Notes: a model not told the origin generated them from the sequence alone. A stretch of 64,000 bases of DNA from Rhizobiales bacterium TNE-4 (GCA_019083985.1 JAHRCV010000001.1:372001-436000), one strand, 5' to 3'; numbered from the stretch's first letter, positions 40,300 through 49,414 are shown. A program made the numbers and translations.

Positions 40300-41153
40300 C
40301 ACGCGGCTACGAGACTGTTTGCATAATGGACGAGGCGTGTTTTAGCTCTTTGCGCATCCGCGTACAAAGTACGAAACAGAGGAATATTTTGATCCCACTC
40401 AATCAGGGTTGCTACCGGGCCCGTGCTTGAAAGGACCGTCTCAAAATAATCCCAGACTGGCTCATCAACGGGACGATCATGTGTATCAATCAATATCACA
40501 TCATCATCGACCTGTTCGGTCGCGTGACCAGCCAGATGAATTTCGCGGACATATCGCAGGGGAAATTCAGCCAGATAATCTGTCGCAGAAAATCCATGGT
40601 TCATTGCTGAGACATGCACATTATTCAAATCAAGCAGAAGGCCACATCCCGTGCGTTGTGCAATCTGATGGATGAAATCAACTTCGGCCCATGTTGATTC
40701 CGTGAATGTGATGTAAGTGGCCGGATTTTCGAGCAGGATACTACGTCTCAACGTCGTTTGAATGAGATCGATATGGTCGCAAATGCGTGCGAGTGTTTGT
40801 TCTGTGTAGGGCAGGGGCAGAAGGTCATTGAAATAGGCCCCTTCATGCGTCGACCAAGCCAAATGTTCAGAAAAACTACACGGCTGAAATCGGTCACACA
40901 CGGTTTTCACGCGCTGCAAATGGACTGCGTCAGGTGGACTTTCACCGCCGACTGATAATCCGACGCCATGAATGGATAATTCATAGTGCTGGCGGAGTTG
41001 ATCAAGCATGGCGAAAGGGCTTCCGCCTGACCCCATATAATTTTCGGCGTGCACTTCAATGAACGAAAGGTCGAACCGGCCATCGGCGAGATCCGGATAA
41101 TGATCCGGTTTGAACGAAACGCCGGTTCCCACTGGTGGTCGGCTCTCAAGCAT
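40299..41153 (-). CDS. bufB: DUF692 multinuclear non-heme iron oxidase (MNIO, BufB-type)
   Basis: A 284-residue TIM-barrel enzyme of the DUF692/MbnB family, which uses an iron cluster to modify cysteine residues of RiPP precursors. Candidate metal ligands sit in SIHGVGLSVG (H62), SEHLAW (H97), LENPATYI (E142), DLNNVHVSA (D175, N177, H180), EIHLAGH (H206, H210), DTHDRP (D223, H225) and LIEWD (E252), so the full family ligand set appears present. Lies 51 bases downstream of the precursor gene. The expected chemistry, cysteine to thio-oxazole, is inferred from studied bufferin systems. Confidence 0.93.
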   Translation of the reverse strand: MLESRPPVGTGVSFKPDHYPDLADGRFDLSFIEVHAENYMGSGGSPFAMLDQLRQHYELSIHGVGLSVGGESPPDAVHLQRVKTVCDRFQPCSFSEHLAWSTHEGAYFNDLLPLPYTEQTLARICDHIDLIQTTLRRSILLENPATYITFTESTWAEVDFIHQIAQRTGCGLLLDLNNVHVSAMNHGFSATDYLAEFPLRYVREIHLAGHATEQVDDDVILIDTHDRPVDEPVWDYFETVLSSTGPVATLIEWDQNIPLFRTLYADAQRAKTRLVHYANSLVAA

Positions 41154-41204
41154 GGTGCAATCCTCAGATGAGTTGGCAATTGTGTGAAAAATTCCTTGGT
41201 TAGC

Positions 41205-41483
41205 TCACGCTTTTTTAGCTTCGAGCGAACCATTGCCCTTCGGCGTTTTGATCGACACGCAAGTGCCTTTGGGCACATATTTCCATGCATTGCCCTGATA
41301 GTCGGCGCTCGATGTGCCCGCACAAGTTGTGCCCGGTCCCGCGGCACAATCATTTTGCCCCTTAAGCGCGACGCCAAAGCACTTTTCCTTATCGCTCGTT
41401 TGGGCCTGCGTCGGGAGAGAGGCTGATGTGGCGAGGAGAGCTGCGGCTGCAAATGAAAGCTGTAACGACGTCTTGATCATCAT
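41205..41483 (-). CDS. bufA: bufferin-type precursor protein (DUF2282, BufA1-like)
   Basis: A 92-residue secreted RiPP precursor. The signal peptide ([19 protein letters not shown], cleavage near TQAQ) acts as leader. The core has four cysteines, C35 ([14 protein letters not shown]), C46, C54 (TTCAG) and C75 (VPKGTC), matching the spacing of DUF2282 bufferin precursors, in which central cysteines are converted to copper-binding heterocycles. The tail is Lys/Gly/Ser-rich ([13 protein letters not shown]). A GGAG ribosome-binding site precedes two adjacent ATG codons at 41483 and 41480. A longer frame to 41747 is rejected because it crosses the promoter region. Confidence 0.92.
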   Translation of the reverse strand: MMIKTSLQLSFAAAALLATSASLPTQAQTSDKEKCFGVALKGQNDCAAGPGTTCAGTSSADYQGNAWKYVPKGTCVSIKTPKGNGSLEAKKA

Positions 41484-41525
41484 GGATCTCCTGATTGTGA
41501 AGGGGACGAGCGCCCCTATCACCAT

Positions 41526-41552
41526 TTCGGTTGGAGACGGCTTTGCGTTACA
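41526..41552 (-). promoter_or_regulatory. candidate ECF promoter of the bufABC operon
   Basis: On the minus strand: TGTAAC (41552-41547), 17 bases, CGAA (41529-41526), then about 35-40 bases to the bufA ATG. The AAC-containing -35 is typical of ECF promoters. An A/T-rich stretch (41564-41582) lies just upstream and could act as an UP element. The same pattern occurs divergently in front of the sigma gene. Confidence 0.6.
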
Positions 41553-41593
41553 CTGTGGGGGGTCAAAAAAATTTATATATCTTGCGTCCGCTT

Positions 41594-41619
41594 TGTAACA
41601 TTTCCGATTTTCAGACGAA
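41594..41619 (+). promoter_or_regulatory. candidate ECF promoter of the sigma/anti-sigma pair
   Basis: On the plus strand: TGTAAC (41594-41599), 16 bases, CGAA (41616-41619). If real, transcription would start near 41626-41631, downstream of the first ATG of the sigma frame, pointing to the ATG at 41631 as the true start and a nearly leaderless message. Confidence 0.5.
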
Positions 41620-41630
41620 TGGACTTGAGG

Positions 41631-42188
41631 ATGGATGATTTTAAATCCAGCGATGAACGGCTCTCGGCATGGATGCGTGCAGCGAGCCGGGGCGATCAAG
41701 AGGCCTATCGCAATTTTCTCTCCGCTTTGCTGCCGGTTCTGCGCCAAACGGCTTTGAGGTCACTATCGCGTGCTGGCGCTTCCGTCGCCGATTCAGAAGA
41801 TGTCGTACAGGAGATCATGTTGGCCATTCATTTGCGACGGCATACATGGGACGAGAGTACGACGATTATGCCTTGGGTCTATGGTATTGCGCGGCACAAG
41901 ATGATTGATGTTTTACGTCGGAGAGGCCGTCGATTTGAAGTGCCCCTTGATGGCTTTGAAGAGATCGTCGAAGCGCCTGCCGCTGCTGAGGCCTTGTCAG
42001 AGAGAGACATAATCCGTTTCCTCGGCCGATTAGGAAACGGTCAACGCAAGGTTGTTCTCGCGGTCTCAGTGGAAGGTCTTTCGATCCGCGATGCGGCAAA
42101 GCGCCTTGGCATAACAGAGGGCGCTGCACGGGTCACACTGCATCGGGGTTTGAAAACTTTGGCGCGGATTTATGGGAGTGAGCGTTGA
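41631..42188 (+). CDS. ECF RNA polymerase sigma factor (SigF-like)
   Basis: A 185-residue ECF sigma factor. Region 2 includes [20 protein letters not shown] and [18 protein letters not shown] then [20 protein letters not shown]; region 4 has [38 protein letters not shown] as the DNA-binding helix-turn-helix. It is followed without a gap by an NrsF/DUF1109 anti-sigma, the pairing known for Caulobacter SigF, which controls a bufferin cluster. The frame opens at ATG 41619, but that codon overlaps the candidate -10 element, so ATG 41631 is preferred; this choice is tentative. Confidence 0.9.
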   Translation: MDDFKSSDERLSAWMRAASRGDQEAYRNFLSALLPVLRQTALRSLSRAGASVADSEDVVQEIMLAIHLRRHTWDESTTIMPWVYGIARHKMIDVLRRRGRRFEVPLDGFEEIVEAPAAAEALSERDIIRFLGRLGNGQRKVVLAVSVEGLSIRDAAKRLGITEGAARVTLHRGLKTLARIYGSER

Positions 42189-42826
42189 TGCAGACGCATC
42201 GGTTGATTGAGGCTCTTGTTGCAGATTTGCAGCCCTTGCGGCAGCGCCTTCCGGGTCAGATTCTCATGCGTTTAGGATGGGCGGCGCTTGCGGCAGCTCT
42301 TGCTTTTTATGGCCTATACGGCTTCCGTGATGATGGTCTGGCAAGCTTGGGCGATCCCCGATTTGTTGTGAAGATCAGTCTTCTTCTCACGCTTGTGGGG
42401 GCGCTTTGGCCTCTCATGCGTCGGGCCGCAGGACCGATCAAAATGACGCCCACTGATTTCAAGCCTTTGGCGTGGGTTGGCCTTTTCTGGTTGACCATGA
42501 TGGGCCTCGAAGTGGCGCTCGTCCCACAAACTGCATGGTACCCGATGATGGTCGGCGAGAACGGCTTGTTCTGCCTCGCCGCCATACCGCTGATTGGGAT
42601 GCCCCTTTTGGCAACAATAATTGTGACTTTCCGCGGAGCCGCGCCTGCAGTGGCATCCGTTTCTGGTGCTGTGGCGGGCTTTTTCTGCGCTGCGATCGCG
42701 AGCGTGTTATATGCAGTTCACTGCCCGGATGACTCGCCTTTTTTTCTTGTCGTCTGGTATGGGGCAGCAACGATGATTTTGATGGCGATGGGCGCGTTGA
42801 GCGGACGCTGGGTTTTGCGCTGGTGA
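42188..42826 (+). CDS. NrsF/DUF1109 family membrane anti-sigma factor
   Basis: A 212-residue protein with a short cytosolic N-terminus ([20 protein letters not shown]) that would bind the sigma factor, followed by six transmembrane helices. DUF1109/NrsF proteins hold their ECF partner at the membrane and release it on metal stress; two conserved cysteines are needed in Caulobacter. Here C129 and C179 lie at about the corresponding spacing (C131 and C181 as I recall), with an extra C167. ATG overlaps the sigma stop (TGATG). It converges on nadC with a 9-base gap. Confidence 0.9.
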   Translation: MQTHRLIEALVADLQPLRQRLPGQILMRLGWAALAAALAFYGLYGFRDDGLASLGDPRFVVKISLLLTLVGALWPLMRRAAGPIKMTPTDFKPLAWVGLFWLTMMGLEVALVPQTAWYPMMVGENGLFCLAAIPLIGMPLLATIIVTFRGAAPAVASVSGAVAGFFCAAIASVLYAVHCPDDSPFFLVVWYGAATMILMAMGALSGRWVLRW

Positions 42827-42835
42827 AGGCTGACT

Positions 42836-43687
42836 TCAGATCGCAATATCGAGGCCGATATCGAGCACGCTGGCTGAATGGGTGAGCGCGCCAACCGAGA
42901 TCATGTCAACCCCGCTTTCGGCAATGGCGCGCACCGTCTCGAGATTGACGCCACCTGAAGCCTCGCTCTTCATCCGGCCTCCGATCAGCTGAACCGCTTC
43001 GCGCAATGTCTCAGGCCCCATATTGTCGAGCAGGACCACGTCAGCCCCTTCGGCGATTACTTCTTTGAGCTGGTCGAGCGTATCGACTTCGATCTCGATT
43101 TTAACGAGATGGCCTACTGCTGCCTTCGCGGCGCGCAACGCGGGCACGATGCCACCGGCGACGGCAATGTGGTTGTCCTTGATCAGGATGGCATCGTCGA
43201 GGCCGAAGCGGTGATTGGCACCGCCACCGCATTTGACGGCATATTTTTCGGCGGCACGCAGGCCGGGAGTCGTCTTTCGTGTGCAGACGATTTTAGCGCG
43301 TGTGCCTTCGACCGCTTTGACGTAGCGCGCCGTGAGTGTCGCAATACCGGATAGGCGACCAAGATAATTCAGCGCCACGCGCTCGCCCGACAGGATGGCT
43401 ATGGCAGGCCCAGAGACGCGCGCTAGCGGGGTGCGTTCTGACAAGGTTTGCCCATCACGCACCAATGCTTCGAAACGTATCGCAGGATCAAGCAAGCGGA
43501 ATGCAGCCTCAGCAAAAGCGAGCCCGGAGATTGTGCCCGGCTTGCGCAAAACGAAATCCGCTTGTGCATGGCGGCCCAACGGAATGGTCGCCAGTGAGGT
43601 GATGTCGCCTGCACGGCCCAGATCTTCATCAAGCGCGGCGCGTACTTGTGTCTCGATGGACAGTGGATTGATGAACAGCGCGCTCAT
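42836..43687 (-). CDS. nadC: nicotinate-nucleotide pyrophosphorylase (carboxylating)
   Basis: Converts quinolinate and phosphoribosyl diphosphate to nicotinate mononucleotide in de novo NAD synthesis. The 283-residue protein has [51 protein letters not shown] and [20 protein letters not shown], all type-defining. The ATG at 43687 overlaps the nadB stop by four bases and has GGAG eight bases upstream; a longer frame to 43783 lies within nadB and is rejected. Last gene of the leftward nadA-nadB-nadC operon. Confidence 0.97.
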   Translation of the reverse strand: MSALFINPLSIETQVRAALDEDLGRAGDITSLATIPLGRHAQADFVLRKPGTISGLAFAEAAFRLLDPAIRFEALVRDGQTLSERTPLARVSGPAIAILSGERVALNYLGRLSGIATLTARYVKAVEGTRAKIVCTRKTTPGLRAAEKYAVKCGGGANHRFGLDDAILIKDNHIAVAGGIVPALRAAKAAVGHLVKIEIEVDTLDQLKEVIAEGADVVLLDNMGPETLREAVQLIGGRMKSEASGGVNLETVRAIAESGVDMISVGALTHSASVLDIGLDIAI

Positions 43688-45216
43688 GCGAGAATCTCCT
43701 GCGCCACGGCTTTCGCCTGGTCGAGCGTGATGAAAGTGCGATGTGCGAAAGCAGTTGAAGCCTCGGGATAATCCGCGCGCCAATGGCCGCCACGGCTCTC
43801 GCGCCGATTAAAGGCTGCGGATGTTACAAGAAGGGCGCTGTCGAGCATGGCATGAACGGCGGGATCATCTGTCTCACGCCGGTATGCCGCGAAGTTCTTT
43901 ATGGCTTGCTGCAAGCCCGCACCATCGCGAATGACGCCGACATGCTCGCTCATCGTTTGCCGTAAAGCATGGATCAGCGCCGGTGGCGGATCGTTGCGTT
44001 GATCGGGCGACAGTTTTTCGGGTGCGATGGCATCCGCACTTTGCGATTTCAAAGCTTGCGCGATGCGCGATGCAAACACGACCGCCTCCAGCAGCGAATT
44101 CGAGGCCAAACGATTGGCGCCATGCACACCGGTGGATGCCACTTCGCCAGCGGCCCACAGGCCGGGCAGGCTGGTCTGGCCCTGCGCGTCCGTTTTCACG
44201 CCACCCATATGATAATGTTCGGCTGGCATCACCGGGATCGGCGCCTGGACAGGGTCGATACCTGCTTCGCGGCAGATGCGTGCCACGGTGGGAAACTTGG
44301 CATCGAATTCAGCGCCGATGGCGGCGCGGCAATCGAGAAACGCACCCTTGCCTGCTTGCCATTGGGCGAAGACACCACGCGCAACAATGTCGCGCGGTGC
44401 GAGTTCGGCATCGGGATGCAAGGGCAGCATGAAGCGCGCGCCATTCGCATCGATCAGCGTGGCGCCTTCGCCGCGCAGCGCTTCTGTCGCCAGGGGCGCG
44501 GGATCGCGCCCAATGGCGATGGCGGTCGGATGAAACTGCACAAATTCTGGATCGGCAATGATCGCGCCGGCACGGGCCGCGAGAGCCAGCCCAATACCCC
44601 GCGACTCCGTCGGATTGGTCGTCACGGCATAAAGCGCGCCGAGGCCGCCGGTCGCGAGCACCACATCACTGGCGCGAAAGAAATGCGCGATATCGGCAAG
44701 CCCGCGCTCGCCGCGCGCCACAACACCAGCAATGCGGCCGTCGCGTAGGATGAGGTCTTCGGCAACAAAACCTTCATGCAACGTGATCGAAGGCGTCTCA
44801 TGCACCTTGGCGATGAGCGCATCCATAATCGCGCGGCCAGCCCGGTCGCCCGCCACACGCACGATGCGGCGTGCGGAATGGGCCGCTTCGCGTGACTGGA
44901 CGAGACGGCCTTCAAGATCACGGTCGAACGGCACGCCATAGCGCAAGAGATCGCGCACGCGCTCGCCCGCTTCTTGCGCCATGCCCAGCGTGACCGTTTC
45001 ATCGACAAGGCCTGAACCGGCGATGATCGTGTCACGCGTGTGAAGTTCTGCGCTGTCGCCTTCCGAGATGGCGGCTGCAATGCCGCCCTGCGCCCAAGCC
45101 GATGACGCGCCTTCGCCAATCGGCGCGGCGGCAAGCACTGTGACGGGATGGGGTGCGAGTTCGAGCGCGCAGAACAGGCCTGCGAGGCCGCCGCCGACAA
45201 TGACGATGCCGCTCAT
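43684..45216 (-). CDS. nadB: L-aspartate oxidase
   Basis: FAD enzyme that oxidises L-aspartate to iminoaspartate, the first step of bacterial NAD synthesis. The 510-residue protein has the N-terminal FAD motif [20 protein letters not shown], the [13 protein letters not shown] block, the HPTAIA region and [27 protein letters not shown], all typical of the succinate dehydrogenase/aspartate oxidase family. It sits between nadA (28 bases upstream) and nadC (overlapping). Confidence 0.97.
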   Translation of the reverse strand: MSGIVIVGGGLAGLFCALELAPHPVTVLAAAPIGEGASSAWAQGGIAAAISEGDSAELHTRDTIIAGSGLVDETVTLGMAQEAGERVRDLLRYGVPFDRDLEGRLVQSREAAHSARRIVRVAGDRAGRAIMDALIAKVHETPSITLHEGFVAEDLILRDGRIAGVVARGERGLADIAHFFRASDVVLATGGLGALYAVTTNPTESRGIGLALAARAGAIIADPEFVQFHPTAIAIGRDPAPLATEALRGEGATLIDANGARFMLPLHPDAELAPRDIVARGVFAQWQAGKGAFLDCRAAIGAEFDAKFPTVARICREAGIDPVQAPIPVMPAEHYHMGGVKTDAQGQTSLPGLWAAGEVASTGVHGANRLASNSLLEAVVFASRIAQALKSQSADAIAPEKLSPDQRNDPPPALIHALRQTMSEHVGVIRDGAGLQQAIKNFAAYRRETDDPAVHAMLDSALLVTSAAFNRRESRGGHWRADYPEASTAFAHRTFITLDQAKAVAQEILA

Positions 45217-45244
45217 GCGACGGCCTTTCCGGTGTTGATGCGGA

Positions 45245-46348
45245 TTAGCTCTTGAGATTGATCATGCGCTCGATGGGCAGGCGCGCACGTTCTGCAATAG
45301 CAGGGTCGATCACGACTTCATCGGTCATGGTCAAAAGACTGTCGAGGATTTTCGGCAGCGTGATGCGCTTCATATGCGGGCAGAGATTGCACGGGCGAAT
45401 GAAATTCACCTCAGGCACTTCCGCCGCGACATTCGACGCCATCGAGCATTCCGTTACCATCACGACCTTGGCGGGCTTCTTCGCCTTGACCCAATCGATC
45501 ATGTGCGCGGTCGAACCGGTAAAATCGGCTTCCGCAAGCACGTCGGGCGGGCATTCGGGATGGGCGATGATCTGTACGGACGGATCAGCATCGCGATAGG
45601 CGCGCAATTCCTCGCCCGAGAAGCGCTCATGCACTTCGCAATGGCCTTTCCAGAGGATCAGCTTCACCTTGGTCTGCGAGGCGACATATTTCCCGAGATA
45701 TTCATCGGGCAGGAAGATGACGCGATCAACGCCAAGGCTTTCCACCACTTGCACGGCATTCGATGAGGTGCAGCAGATATCGGTCTCCGCTTTCACATCG
45801 GCCGATGAATTCACATAGGTGACAACCGGCACGCCCGGATAGCGTTCTTTCAACAGGCGCACATCCGCGCCGGTGATCGATTCCGCGAGCGAGCAGCCTG
45901 CGCGCATGTCAGGGATCAGAACGGTCTTCTCGGGGCTCAGAAGCTTTGACGTTTCCGCCATGAAGTGCACGCCGCATTGCACGATGATCTCGGCGTCCTG
46001 CTTCGCGGCGAGGCGGGCAAGCTGCAGCGAGTCGCCCACGACATCCGAGACGCAGTGGAAGATTTCTGGCGTCTGGTAGTTATGCGCGAGGATGACGGCG
46101 TTGCGCTGCTTCTTGATCTCGTTGATCGCCTTCACATAAGGCGCGAAGAACGGCCATTCGATCGCGGGGATCACGTCCTTCACGCGCTCATAGAGATGCG
46201 CTGTGGCACGCTCCACCTCGGGCGTCCATTCGAGGACGGGCTTTGGCAACACGCCAAAGCGTTCGGCCGCGCTCGGGCCCATCGGACGGGCAGGGCGTTC
46301 GGCGAAGCCGGGCATCGGGGCCCGTTGCAACGTGGCGGTCATAGCCAT
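45245..46348 (-). CDS. nadA: quinolinate synthase
   Basis: 4Fe-4S enzyme that condenses iminoaspartate with dihydroxyacetone phosphate to quinolinate. The 367-residue protein shows the three cluster cysteines in [24 protein letters not shown] and [10 protein letters not shown], and [20 protein letters not shown] near the N-terminus. AAGGAG six bases before ATG at 46348 fixes the start; the frame is open further upstream but crosses the operator sites. First gene of the operon, with a palindromic operator about 12 bases upstream. Confidence 0.97.
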   Translation of the reverse strand: MAMTATLQRAPMPGFAERPARPMGPSAAERFGVLPKPVLEWTPEVERATAHLYERVKDVIPAIEWPFFAPYVKAINEIKKQRNAVILAHNYQTPEIFHCVSDVVGDSLQLARLAAKQDAEIIVQCGVHFMAETSKLLSPEKTVLIPDMRAGCSLAESITGADVRLLKERYPGVPVVTYVNSSADVKAETDICCTSSNAVQVVESLGVDRVIFLPDEYLGKYVASQTKVKLILWKGHCEVHERFSGEELRAYRDADPSVQIIAHPECPPDVLAEADFTGSTAHMIDWVKAKKPAKVVMVTECSMASNVAAEVPEVNFIRPCNLCPHMKRITLPKILDSLLTMTDEVVIDPAIAERARLPIERMINLKS

Positions 46349-46359
46349 GGCGCACTCCT

Positions 46360-46378
46360 TATGCTCACTTTGAGCATA
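46360..46378. promoter_or_regulatory. palindromic operator 1 upstream of nadA
   Basis: Perfect palindrome TATGCTCA-CTT-TGAGCATA placed about a dozen bases upstream of the nadA start, overlapping the likely leader. Its position before nadABC suggests the NAD-biosynthesis repressor known in alphaproteobacteria as NadQ, but the regulator itself is not in the window. Confidence 0.7.
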
Positions 46379-46438
46379 TCTGTGGACCGAAAAATCACCG
46401 GATGCGACCCCGGTGTCATTCAGGCCGAAGTGGCAGTA

Positions 46439-46456
46439 ATACTCACTTCGAGCATA
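46439..46456. promoter_or_regulatory. palindromic operator 2 upstream of nadA
   Basis: ATACTCACTTCGAGCAT, matching operator 1 at all but two positions, 79 bases further from nadA. Paired sites of this spacing could bracket the promoter and allow looping or cooperative repression. Together with operator 1 it lies in the 285-base divergent spacer between nadA and the MFS gene. Confidence 0.6.
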
Positions 46457-46633
46457 AGAATTATAGAGAGGCGCCCTGCACATTTCCAGAGGGGCGGCGT
46501 AGAATTTAAGCAGGGTGCCGGGCACCCTCTCCATGAGGCGTGCCGGAACCGCGAAGCCGCCCTGCATGGGCCTCTCTGGTCAGCGTGTGCGTCCCCCGTT
46601 AGAACCTGCGCATTCGAGAACAGGGATTCCTCT

Positions 46634-47860
46634 ATGAGCTCCGCCGCTGTCACGGCTCGCCGTTTCGCTCCCATCATCATTCTGGTCTGCGGTTGCTTGG
46701 CAGGCCTTCTGACATTCGGTCCGCGTTCGGCCATCGGCCTCTTCCAGATCCCGATGAGCCGCGAATTCGGGTGGAGCCGTGAAGTCTTCTCCTTCTCGAT
46801 CGCGATCCAGAACCTCCTCTGGGGCGTCGGGCAGCCTTTCGCGGGTGCGCTCGCCGATCGCTTCGGTACGGTTCGGATGCTCTGGCTTGGGGCCATTCTC
46901 TACGCTGCGGGCTTGGTCATGATGGCCTATGCCACCACGCCCGGCATGATGACGGTGAGCGCAGGCGTGCTGATCGGCTTTGGCCTCTCAGGCTGCTCCT
47001 TCAATCTCGTCATCGGCGCTTTCGGCAAGTTGTTGCCGGAACAATGGCGCGGCCTTGCCTTTGGCGCGGGAACGGCAGCGGGCTCGCTCGGACAATTTCT
47101 TTTCCCGCCCATCGGCGCCGTCCTGATTGACAGCATGGGCTGGCAGCAGACGCTGATCATTTTCGGGATCACGCTTTTGGCCGTGCTGCCGTTATCGTTG
47201 ACGCTCGCGACGCGCGGGACGGGTGGTCCACGCAAAGAGGGGCCGTCGCAATCGATCGCACAGGCACTCGGCGAAGCGTTCCGCCATCCCAGCTATGTGC
47301 TGCTCGTGATTGGTTTCTTCACCTGCGGCTTTCAGCTTGCCTTCATCACTGCCCATATGCCCGCTTACATGAAGGATGTCGGCCTACCGGCACAGGTGGC
47401 GGGCTGGACGCTTGCTGTCATTGGGTTGGCGAACGCCGTCGGCTCCTTGCTCGCCGGCTATCTGTCGAGCCGCATGCCGAAGAAATGGATCCTGTCATTC
47501 ATTTATGCAGCACGGTCCGCCGCTGTTTTATTCTTCATCATGGCACCGCCAACGCCGACCAACGCCATTCTGTTTGGCGTATCGATTGGTCTTCTCTGGC
47601 TCTCGACCGTCCCGCCGACCTCAAGTCTCGTCGCGCAAATGTTCGGCACGCGCTATCTCGCCATGCTGTATGGCTTCGCGTTTTTCTCGCATCAGCTCGG
47701 CGGCTTTCTCGGCGTGTTTCTGGGCGGTGTGCTCTATGAGCAGACCGGCTCCTACACCATTGTCTGGTGGCTCTCGATTGCGCTTGGCATCGCCTCGGCC
47801 GCGATCAACCTGCCGATCAATGAATCGCCGGTCGAACGACCGGCAGCGCAAGCCGCTTAA
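46634..47860 (+). CDS. MFS transporter
   Basis: A 408-residue major facilitator with 12 hydrophobic helices. It has the loop 2-3 motif GALADRFGTVRMLWLGA and, near the start, FGPRSAIGLFQIPMSREFGW, resembling the oxalate/formate antiporter and monocarboxylate subgroup. The substrate cannot be told. ATG at 46634 has AGGGA upstream; the frame is open leftwards to 45965 across nadA on the other strand, which is a shadow. Divergent from nadA, it may share the operators, so a nicotinate-related substrate is conceivable but unsupported. Confidence 0.88.
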   Translation: MSSAAVTARRFAPIIILVCGCLAGLLTFGPRSAIGLFQIPMSREFGWSREVFSFSIAIQNLLWGVGQPFAGALADRFGTVRMLWLGAILYAAGLVMMAYATTPGMMTVSAGVLIGFGLSGCSFNLVIGAFGKLLPEQWRGLAFGAGTAAGSLGQFLFPPIGAVLIDSMGWQQTLIIFGITLLAVLPLSLTLATRGTGGPRKEGPSQSIAQALGEAFRHPSYVLLVIGFFTCGFQLAFITAHMPAYMKDVGLPAQVAGWTLAVIGLANAVGSLLAGYLSSRMPKKWILSFIYAARSAAVLFFIMAPPTPTNAILFGVSIGLLWLSTVPPTSSLVAQMFGTRYLAMLYGFAFFSHQLGGFLGVFLGGVLYEQTGSYTIVWWLSIALGIASAAINLPINESPVERPAAQAA

Positions 47861-47868
47861 GCCAACAA

Positions 47869-47893
47869 AAAAGGGGCCTTCATGGCCCCTTTT
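47869..47893. terminator. bidirectional terminator between MFS and peroxiredoxin genes
   Basis: Perfect ten-base-pair stem AAAAGGGGCC/GGCCCCTTTT with a TTCAT loop, eight bases after the MFS stop and 23 bases from the end of the leftward peroxiredoxin gene. A and T runs on both sides allow use in both directions. Confidence 0.92.
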
Positions 47894-47915
47894 CCTATGC
47901 GGAGTGTGAGCGGTC

Positions 47916-48401
47916 TCAGAGCTGCTTGATCAGCGCGTCTGCACCCGAAATGTCGGCCTTGCCCGGCGCATCTTCGACATTGATGCTTTCAACGACGCCA
48001 TCATTGACGATCATCGAATAACGCTGCGAGCGGATGCCAAGGCCAAAGCCCGAACCATCCATCGAGAGCCCGAGCGCCTTGGCGAAATCAGCATTGCCGT
48101 CGGCGAGGAATTCGATCTTGCCTTCCGCATTATTGGCCTTGCACCAGGCATTCATCACGAACACGTCATTGACGCCAGTGACCGCAATCGCATCGACGCC
48201 CTTCGCCTTGATCGCATCGACATTCTTCAGATAGCCCGGAAGATGATTGTTCTGGCAGGTCGGTGTGAACGCGCCCGGCACGGCGAACAGCACCACCTTG
48301 CGGCCCTTGAAGATCTCTTCGGTCGTGCGTGGCTGCGGGCCATCGGCGGTCATGACGCGGAAGGTGGTCTGGGGGAGCTTTGCGCCCACGGCGATGGTCA
48401 T
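47916..48401 (-). CDS. Prx5-type peroxiredoxin
   Basis: Thiol peroxidase reducing hydrogen peroxide and organic peroxides. The 161-residue protein has the peroxidatic cysteine C49 in PGAFTPTCQNNHLPG, the Prx5 hallmark VNDVFVMNAWCKAN (with C87) and DGSGFGLGIRSQRYSMIV. There is no fused glutaredoxin domain, so an external thiol donor is needed. Preceded by a short spacer from the DsbD-like gene on the same strand. Confidence 0.95.
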   Translation of the reverse strand: MTIAVGAKLPQTTFRVMTADGPQPRTTEEIFKGRKVVLFAVPGAFTPTCQNNHLPGYLKNVDAIKAKGVDAIAVTGVNDVFVMNAWCKANNAEGKIEFLADGNADFAKALGLSMDGSGFGLGIRSQRYSMIVNDGVVESINVEDAPGKADISGADALIKQL

Positions 48402-48439
48402 GATGTTTTCTCCTGAAGACGATGATGTCCTGCTGCCAT

Positions 48440-49306
48440 CTAGTGCAGCTGGCCTGCCGCGTCGAGCGTTCCGGTCGCCTCAATCGCGTCCTTATCGGAG
48501 GCGAGCGTCAGGATCAGCCGCGTGCCTTCGGCCTTGAAGCCCGGCGGCACATCCTCGAGCGGCGCGCGGTAGACGATCCGGGTCACACCCGCGGCGGGCC
48601 CGGGCCCGGTTGCGGCTGGAACTGAGGCCCCAAAAAGCCATGAATCCGGGCCTTCGACGAACAAATCGACAATTTTGCCGCCGCTCGGCACCAACGCCTC
48701 AACTTCCAGGGCGGGCTTGACCCCATCCTGAATGAGCTTCGCTGCAAGGATGCCCGGAACCGTCCCACCATCAAGTTTCGTAGGCGTGGGGACAAGCGCC
48801 AGCGCGTTTTGGATCGCCGCGGTTGCGGAGGTTGATCGCTCGCCCGGCGGCAGGCGCATCTGCGCTTCACTCTTCACGGGGATACAGATGGTCTTGCAGA
48901 CGCCAAAGCTGAGCGTCAGCGCCAGCACCGCCTCCTGTGACGGGTCAGCAAGCTTGACGGCGATGGGGAGCGTGACCTGACCATCATAACCGATGGAGGA
49001 GCCCGCTTGATCGTCGAAGCGGTGGGGGACCGGCCAGAGCACGTCGACCTGTTTAACGTTTTTTGAGCGCGCCCAGTCGAACACGGGCGGCAGGCCGGAA
49101 TCGCCCGGCGTCCGCCAATAGGTTTTGAACTCAGGTTGCAGATCGATCGTAAGCCCCGCCATGCGGGCGCCGTTCTTGGTCTGCCCTGAATCGACAAGCG
49201 CAATCGTGGCAGGAGGAATTGCAGCCGCAGCCTGTGGCGTGCGCTGCGCCTCCGCCGCGCCAAGCGCAACGAGCAGGGTTAAAGCGGCGAACGTTGCGCG
49301 CGCCAT
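48440..49306 (-). CDS. DsbD N-terminal-domain-like secreted protein
   Basis: A 288-residue exported protein with signal peptide MARATFAALTLLVALGAA. It contains the DsbD alpha-domain-like region: LQPEFKTYWRTPGDSGLPP, WPVPHRFDD and a cysteine pair in FGVCKTICIPVKSEAQ that could take part in thiol transfer. It lacks the membrane and thioredoxin domains of full DsbD. Such stand-alone proteins are known in alphaproteobacteria next to redox genes; here the neighbour is a peroxiredoxin. The frame is open to 49369, starting with TTG, and that start cannot be excluded; the chosen ATG places the signal peptide at the N-terminus. Confidence 0.82.
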   Translation of the reverse strand: MARATFAALTLLVALGAAEAQRTPQAAAAIPPATIALVDSGQTKNGARMAGLTIDLQPEFKTYWRTPGDSGLPPVFDWARSKNVKQVDVLWPVPHRFDDQAGSSIGYDGQVTLPIAVKLADPSQEAVLALTLSFGVCKTICIPVKSEAQMRLPPGERSTSATAAIQNALALVPTPTKLDGGTVPGILAAKLIQDGVKPALEVEALVPSGGKIVDLFVEGPDSWLFGASVPAATGPGPAAGVTRIVYRAPLEDVPPGFKAEGTRLILTLASDKDAIEATGTLDAAGQLH

Positions 49307-49414
49307 CGCGTTGAAAGGGAGACAGCGGCGGAACACCGCGCGCCGCAACCAGAGGGGAATATGCCGCAAAATCGTCGCCTTTGCACTTCTACACTTTCAC
49401 CCTAGCATAGACTG

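Noticed and set aside
39087-41483. Methanobactin-type cluster
   Set aside because: The DUF692 enzyme belongs to the same superfamily as MbnB, but the substrate is a 92-residue DUF2282 protein with a cleavable signal peptide, and the partner is DUF2063 rather than MbnC; bufferin is the better match.
45965-46633. N-terminal extension of the MFS frame across nadA
   Set aside because: It lies antisense to nadA and its operators, and the hydrophobic transporter begins only at the ATG at 46634.
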